64,000 nt of DNA from Alentia gelatinosa (lineage: Eukaryota > Annelida > Polychaeta > Phyllodocida > Polynoidae), in the NCBI GenBank assembly GCA_950022655.1, contig OX465579.1, positions 19,877,088-19,941,087 of the forward strand, given 5' to 3'. The notes under the pieces are model-generated. The model did not search any database, had not been told where the DNA came from, and saw nothing but the letters and a program-made list of their open reading frames with translations. This document shows, one piece after another, positions 59,667 to 64,000 of the stretch. A program made the translations under genes and the position numbers. Position 1 is the first letter of the stretch, and each line of letters starts with the position of its first letter.

Positions 59667-61620
59667 TTGTGTTACGGGGGGTCGTGGCCGTCGCTGTCCC
59701 GGCGCGCCCCCCCCCACTGATTACTATGTTGAAAGTACACTCCATGTCCACGACGGAGGCGCGTTCAGCACCTCAGCAGATGAAGCGCTGGAGGGCGCCA
59801 CAGGCGCGACCCCAGAGAGGGCAGGTGGCGCCGCAGGCGACGGCGAGGACGCGGCAGGCGCCCCCCCGGTTCCTCGGGTTGCGCCCCTACGGTGTGGGCC
59901 TGCCGCCTACGCAACGGTTGTGAAATCCATATGGCCGCGCCCCTCTCCGGGAGTGTGGGGGGGGCACGAGGCAATTGAGAGGGCCTACAGCGAGGCCCGG
60001 GTCTCGGGCCTCCCGAACTACCTCGGGGCTCGGATACCCGTTCCCTCGGGCATGCGGATCGATGCATGGAGGGCGGCCCTAGTCGACTACCACGATAAAC
60101 AGGTCGTCGAATTTCTCGAGTACGGCTGGCCGTTGGGATTCACGGGCGCTAGCCCCCCCACCTCCACCCTACGCAACCACGCCTCCGCGGAGAATTACCC
60201 CCGCCACGTCGCGGCATACCTGGAGAAGGAGCTCGGGGAGGGGGCGATGGTAGGCCCGTTCAGGGACCTGCCCTTCACCCCCTGGGCGGCAGTATCTCCC
60301 CTCATGACTCGCCCAAAGAGGGGCTCCTCCAGTAGGAGAGTAATAGTCGACATGTCCTTCCCCCCTGGGGGCGGGGTCAACGCGGGCGTGGAAATGGGCC
60401 CCCATCTGCCGTACGCCCAGACATGCACCCTCCCTACGGTCGCCGACCTCGCGGAGAGAGTTCGGGCTCTGGGAAAAGGGGCGTGGCTGTGGAAAGCCGA
60501 CATGGCCAGGGCTTACCGCCAACTACGGGTGGACCCCCGGGACCTCCCCCTCCAGGTCGTCCCGGCCGAGGGGAGGTACTACATTGACCCGTGCTGCCCG
60601 TTCGGCGCCCGCCTCTCGGCCTCGGCATGTCAGAGAGTCACACGGGCGGTAACCTTCCTCCTGGGCCGCGAGGGCCACCACGCCTTGTCGTACATCGACG
60701 ACTTCGCGGGCGCCGAGGCCACGCGCCAGGAAGCGACGGACGCCTACACCGCCTTTCGGGGCCTCGCGGCGCGCTTGGGCCTGGTCCTCGCCGCCGATAA
60801 GTGTAGCCCGCCGGCCCAACGAATGGAATGGCTAGGCATTGACATAGATACGGTCGCGATGACCCTGCGCATCCCGGAAGATCGGCTCGCCGATGTGGTA
60901 AGGGAGTGCAAGGCGTGGATCGCCCGTAAAGCCATCACCCGGGCCCGCCTCCAGTCCATCGTCGGCCGCCTCATATACGTCGCCCGTTGCGTATCACAAG
61001 CCCGCAAGTTTGTCGCCCGTGCTCTCGCCTTCCTACCTCGAGTCCCGGGAGTGGGCGTGGCGACCATCCCAGCGGCGGTAAAAGAGGACTTTCGCTGGTT
61101 TACACGTTACGCAACGGCCGCCAACGGAGTAGTCTTGGTCGCCCCACACAGAGAACCGTTCAGTATCTTCGTGTCTAGCAGGGACGCGGTCATCGTCGCT
61201 CAAACGGCCACCGCAAGCTTGCGCCAGGAGGCGCCCGGCACCGCGGCCGCCCTCGGCCCCGGGTTCCGGTTCCACGCGGTAGCCATTCTACAGGGCATTG
61301 CTACCCTCGGCGCGAGGGCGCCACCCGGGGCGGCCGTCGTCGTCCACACGGATGACATGGCGCCAGTTGAGGCCCTCGCCTCAGGCCGAACTAACGACCC
61401 GGTCGTCTCGGCCGTGGCCCGCGAGATCTGGTTGGCCGCCGCCTTGTGGGATGTTGATGTCAGTTTTGTGTACGCGGCCGTTGCGGAAGCCATTGCTCCT
61501 GGCGGCCGTTCCTATGTAATTATCAACCCCGTATTTGACATAGATGTTTTTGCTTCCATCCTATCTAGGCACCGGCACCCCCCTGCATGCCCAGATGATG
61601 GCATCCCTGGCGTCGGCTGA
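59485..61620 (+). CDS. Reverse transcriptase / RNase H-like protein (ORF2)
   Basis: The frame is open from 59485 (after TAA at 59482) to TGA at 61618. There is no ATG before the RT domain, so it may be made as a Gag-Pol fusion by +1 frameshift. Counting from TTG at 59650 (656 residues), the RT domain spans about 190-400. Motif A is KADMARAYRQL (catalytic D284). Motif C is YIDD (348-351). The conserved block CCPFGARLSAS precedes motif C, and WLGIDID follows it. A thumb-like helical region (DRLADVVRECKAWI, RARLQSIVGRLIYVAR) links to an RNase H-like tail at about 500-625. There VHTDDMAPVEAL keeps an aspartate, but the usual DAS, central Glu and final Asp positions look replaced. It lacks a methyltransferase domain. 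It copies the element RNA to DNA. Confidence 0.92.
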   Translation, partial: ARQVPQALHGSRIKSPPPPPGFSSIGEATHHPSRLTSADNVQELFVCLPAPTAYTLPTADDCVTGGRGRRCPGAPPPTDYYVESTLHVHDGGAFSTSADEALEGATGATPERAGGAAGDGEDAAGAPPVPRVAPLRCGPAAYATVVKSIWPRPSPGVWGGHEAIERAYSEARVSGLPNYLGARIPVPSGMRIDAWRAALVDYHDKQVVEFLEYGWPLGFTGASPPTSTLRNHASAENYPRHVAAYLEKELGEGAMVGPFRDLPFTPWAAVSPLMTRPKRGSSSRRVIVDMSFPPGGGVNAGVEMGPHLPYAQTCTLPTVADLAERVRALGKGAWLWKADMARAYRQLRVDPRDLPLQVVPAEGRYYIDPCCPFGARLSASACQRVTRAVTFLLGREGHHALSYIDDFAGAEATRQEATDAYTAFRGLAARLGLVLAADKCSPPAQRMEWLGIDIDTVAMTLRIPEDRLADVVRECKAWIARKAITRARLQSIVGRLIYVARCVSQARKFVARALAFLPRVPGVGVATIPAAVKEDFRWFTRYATAANGVVLVAPHREPFSIFVSSRDAVIVAQTATASLRQEAPGTAAALGPGFRFHAVAILQGIATLGARAPPGAAVVVHTDDMAPVEALASGRTNDPVVSAVAREIWLAAALWDVDVSFVYAAVAEAIAPGGRSYVIINPVFDIDVFASILSRHRHPPACPDDGIPGVG

Positions 61621-62509
61621 GGCCCCCTCGACGCGCCAGAACCACCTCATTCAGGCCCAGGCCTACGTGCGTTTCGCCGTCTCATCAGGATTCGACCCTC
61701 GCTGGCCGACCGTTGCCTACGGGGCCCTCTACACCCAGGCCCTAGCCAATTCATTTCGGGCCCCGGCAACGGCCGCCAATTATCTATCAGGAGCCCGGAC
61801 CTGGATACGCCGCCATGGCGGGGACCCGGCACCGCTTTTTGCGGACGAGGTCCTCGCGGTTCAGCGCGGTACCAGGCGCCTCTCCACCCACATCCCGGCA
61901 CCCGCCCCTGCAGTTCGCCTTCCAGAACTCCGGCACGTGCTTCTCTACTTATCCAGGGCCGGGCCCTCGGCCCTCGTCCTCCGGGCGGCACTCCTCATTG
62001 CGTATTTCACCTTTCTACGGGCCTCGAACCTCGTGTCCCCGTCGTTGACCTCGTGGGGCGGCCCCCACACCCTACAGCGAGCGGATATACAACCCCAGCA
62101 TGGACTCCTCAGGATCCACGTGAGATCGACTAAAACACGGTCACGTGCGGCCCCCCCTCACGTGGTCGATCTCCCGCGCTTGGCGGATCCGCTGATCTGC
62201 CCGGTAGACGCCTATACCAACTACGTCGCGGCCGTTCCGGCCCCTCCACGGGCGCCAGCGTTCATCCTCTCATCATCAACCCCTTTGACCTCTCGGCCGT
62301 TGTGCGCCGTCATGCGCGCTGCCCTGGCGGCCGTGGGATTCCCGGCGGCCGAGAGAGTGACACTCCACTCCTTGAGGAGGGGGGCAGTCCACGATGCCGT
62401 GGCTGCGGGGGTTCCCCAGAGTGTCATCTCCCATCATGGCACCTGGAACAGTGCCACGGGCATTAGGCCTTACTTACCCCCGTCGGGAAGGACGTCGCTC
62501 CCTTCCTGA
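61544..62509 (+). CDS. Tyrosine recombinase (ORF3)
   Basis: 321 residues, integrase/recombinase of the phage-integrase fold. N-terminal core-binding-like region about 20-115 (TRQNHLIQAQAYVRFAVSSG). Catalytic domain about 125-315 with R159 (FTFLRASNLV), a possible beta-hairpin lysine K197 (VRSTKTRSR), H275-x-x-R278 (TLHSLRRGAV), H297/H298 with W301 (SHHGTWNS), and nucleophile Y310 (GIRPYLP). The set is complete, so the enzyme may be active. It would join the circular DNA copy to the genome. The ATG is immediately preceded in frame by TAG (61541) and lies 77 bases upstream of the ORF2 stop, in the +1 frame relative to it, which points to re-initiation or a separate message. The stop is 16 bases before B1. 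Confidence 0.93.
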   Translation: MFLLPSYLGTGTPLHAQMMASLASAEAPSTRQNHLIQAQAYVRFAVSSGFDPRWPTVAYGALYTQALANSFRAPATAANYLSGARTWIRRHGGDPAPLFADEVLAVQRGTRRLSTHIPAPAPAVRLPELRHVLLYLSRAGPSALVLRAALLIAYFTFLRASNLVSPSLTSWGGPHTLQRADIQPQHGLLRIHVRSTKTRSRAAPPHVVDLPRLADPLICPVDAYTNYVAAVPAPPRAPAFILSSSTPLTSRPLCAVMRAALAAVGFPAAERVTLHSLRRGAVHDAVAAGVPQSVISHHGTWNSATGIRPYLPPSGRTSLPS

Positions 62510-62525
62510 CTGTAATAATAAGTTT

Positions 62526-62722
62526 GGCATTTATGCCTATGCCCTTTGGCATGATTTCTCACGTTTGAGAACATTTTCTATTTCAGGGCTATTTACTACG
62601 GACACTAAATACTCATGACTTTTCTAAGATTACGATGTTCACATTCCATGTAATCTACAGTTCTATGAACGTGTCTTACTGAAATAAATCCCCTGTATTC
62701 CAATTCCGCCTCCGTTATAATT
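62526..62722 (+). repeat. Split direct repeat B1
   Basis: 197 bases, GGCATTTATGCCTATGCCCT to CCTCCGTTATAATT. It shares its final T with the first base of A2. Contains AATAAA at 62683-62688, probably the element's polyadenylation signal. Confidence 0.95.
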
Positions 62723-62862
62723 GAGGCTAATTGGAAATTGGCAGTAATCATACGGGAGGAATGTGTGGCGCCACCTTGCGCTTACGCGATCATGTCGCAG
62801 ATGCGCACAGTACTCCACAGAGGGCGCCTCCAGCGATCGTCAAGACAGCGTTTGCTTCGGAA
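62722..62862 (+). repeat. Split direct repeat A2
   Basis: Copy of A1. The B1-A2 junction (TATAATTGAGGCTAATT) is what the circular intermediate's closed junction should look like, and it is the presumed recombination region. Forty-one non-repeated bases (62863-62903) separate A2 from B2. Confidence 0.95.
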
Positions 62863-62903
62863 CCCGCCCACCCGCACCTTTTCGTCAAAGACTCACGTTC
62901 TAG

Positions 62904-63100
62904 GGCATTTATGCCTATGCCCTTTGGCATGATTTCTCACGTTTGAGAACATTTTCTATTTCAGGGCTATTTACTACGGACACTAAATACTCATGACTTT
63001 TCTAAGATTACGATGTTCACATTCCATGTAATCTACAGTTCTATGAACGTGTCTTACTGAAATAAATCCCCTGTATTCCAATTCCGCCTCCGTTATAATT
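62904..63100 (+). repeat. Split direct repeat B2 (3' end)
   Basis: Copy of B1 at an offset of 378 with no difference noticed by eye. It carries the second AATAAA at 63061-63066 and ends at ATAATT against flank ATGGTCATTC. Confidence 0.95.
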
Positions 63101-63252
63101 ATGGTCATTCATGAAACATGGGCAGCAGCCATCTTGGATTTTCAGCCGGAATTTACAGTTTGCAGCCCATGGACAGCGGGTAAATATATGGAGTAACTAT
63201 TAACATTATATACCTATAGCCGAATCCCTATAAAACACTTCTCAGTGATAGT

Positions 63253-63599
63253 GGTGAAGTATAAATATTGTTCAGTCAGAAACATGGACGAAATGCGGAT
63301 TAGGAAATCCGGATCATAGGAGATTGGTGTTACTACTTGGGATCATTAGGGGCCTTCATAGAAACTCAACATTGACATCTCAGCAGATAAAGAACATAGG
63401 CGATAGAAGGGTTACTAGATCACAAAGTAAAGAGGACATACCTCTAAGTAGGGTTAGAAAGGAAAAGTTCAGAAAATCATCTGTATACACAGGGCTGAAA
63501 ATATGGAACATGCTCCCAATAGAGGTGCAGAGGACTGAGTCTAAAACATTGTTTAAAAAGGGGGTTATTAAAGTAATTAGCATGAATAACATTGTGTAA
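63253..63599 (+). pseudogene. C-terminal remnant of a LINE-like reverse transcriptase ORF
   Basis: The frame is open from 63253, with no start codon of its own, to TAA at 63597. The protein has the layout typical of non-LTR element C-termini: RRVTRSQSKEDIPLSRVRKE, then FRKSSVYTGLKIWNMLPIEV and SKTLFKKGVIKVI. The aromatic block KIWNMLP and the FKK ending are the recognisable parts. The catalytic RT core is absent, so this is a 5'-truncated insertion. The clade (CR1, RTE or other) is not determined. Confidence 0.65.
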
Positions 63600-63865
63600 T
63601 TGGAATAAGGATACCAGTAATACATCATGCCCATATGTAAATATGTTGGAATATGCCGCTCAGAGTGATAAAAATATTGGCACAAAGCCATAGTCCTAAC
63701 TGTATGTGTAGGTTAAAAACACATATGTACTTGTGAACGATGTAGATATGGACATTGTATGTATCATCCTGTTCTGAGTTCTGTTTACTTGCTAAAATGT
63801 ATTGCAAGGAAGAACAATATTATTATTGATTGCAATAAAACGCTTAAAAAAAAAAAAAAAAAAAA
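63600..63865 (+). repeat. 3' UTR and poly(A) tail of the LINE-like fragment
   Basis: About 240 bases of AT-rich DNA follow the stop, then TTGCAATAAAACGCTT and a run of A20 (about 63846-63865). A signal 15 bases before a genomic A-tract is the mark of a retroposed RNA end. Confidence 0.7.
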
Positions 63866-64000
63866 GGCTCACCGATACGTAGTGAATGAGCTATGAATAG
63901 ATGACTTAATATGTAAATAATTATAATGATTTAAAAAAAATCCTTTTTCGGTATATCATATTTATTAAGACGTAGTGACTGAGCCATAGGCATGCCGTTC
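63866..64000. repeat. Window end with foldback arm
   Basis: GGCTCACCGATACGTAGTGA at 63866 and GACGTAGTGACTGAGCCATA at 63970 resemble each other inverted/partly direct and the arms of 13597 and 19104. The element runs off the window. Confidence 0.35.

Larger units (their letters stand above)
58174..63100 (+). mobile_element. Ngaro-type tyrosine-recombinase retrotransposon, apparently complete
   Basis: A 4927-base element has the DIRS-order split direct repeat layout A1 - ORFs - B1 - A2 - B2. A1 (58174-58314) equals A2 (62722-62862). B1 (62526-62722) equals B2 (62904-63100). It encodes a gag-like protein, a reverse transcriptase with RNase H-like tail, and a tyrosine recombinase. Such elements are thought to integrate a circular DNA by site-specific recombination and therefore leave no target duplication; none is evident here. 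Split repeats with no recognisable methyltransferase domain fit Ngaro better than PAT or DIRS. GC content is much higher than in the flanks. Ends were set by where the repeat pairs stop matching. Confidence 0.9.

Noticed and set aside
61516..61568. Intron-like GT...CTATCTAG segment between RT and recombinase frames
   Set aside because: It has a good pyrimidine tract, but removing it joins the RT frame to a frame other than that of the recombinase, so it does not explain ORF3 expression.

Overview
The window is eukaryotic nuclear DNA from an animal. It is AT-rich and intron-rich, with GT-AG introns, tRNA-derived SINEs, many short DNA transposons and foldback elements. There are no operons, Shine-Dalgarno sites or CRISPR arrays. 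The single host gene found is an invertebrate PHACTR (phosphatase and actin regulator). The SINE and DNA-transposon style, together with a split-direct-repeat tyrosine-recombinase retrotransposon, suggests a marine invertebrate, perhaps a mollusc or other lophotrochozoan. That placement is inference only.

Layout: (1) 1-26188 has no convincing coding exon. It is filled with short hAT-like MITEs, SINEs and several foldback (hairpin) families, plus a 36-bp minisatellite and a degenerate telomere-like tract. It may be the upstream flank or a long 5' intron of the PHACTR gene. (2) 26189-47440, + strand: twelve exons of a PHACTR homologue. All splice phases agree, giving 720 residues (the first one split) and a TGA stop. 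The 3' part carries three RPEL actin-binding repeats, the PP1-binding segment and the conserved RFHRP terminus. The N-terminal exon or exons, where family members have a further RPEL, were not found. Introns carry more copies of the same MITEs, SINEs and foldbacks. (3) 47441-53557: probable long 3' UTR and flank, with polyadenylation signals at 51380 and 51979. (4) 53558-56658: a nearly identical tandem duplication of a 1.55-kb non-coding unit. (5) 58174-63100: an apparently complete tyrosine-recombinase retrotransposon of Ngaro type. Its order is A1, gag-like ORF, RT/RNase H ORF, tyrosine recombinase ORF, then B1-A2-B2 split direct repeats. It is GC-rich against AT-rich surroundings, and its repeat pairs look identical by eye, so it is probably young. 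(6) 63253-63865: the 5'-truncated 3' end of a LINE-like element with a poly(A) tail.

The most interesting system is the Ngaro-type element. Its reverse transcriptase (YIDD) and recombinase (R, HxxR, H, Y) motifs are intact. Its RNase H region seems to lack most canonical acidic residues, and its gag and pol frames overlap across an 11-C run. A second theme is a set of modular hairpin elements in which the same hairpin module is joined to different partner hairpins. All coordinates of repeats were set by eye; ends are approximate unless target-site duplications are quoted.
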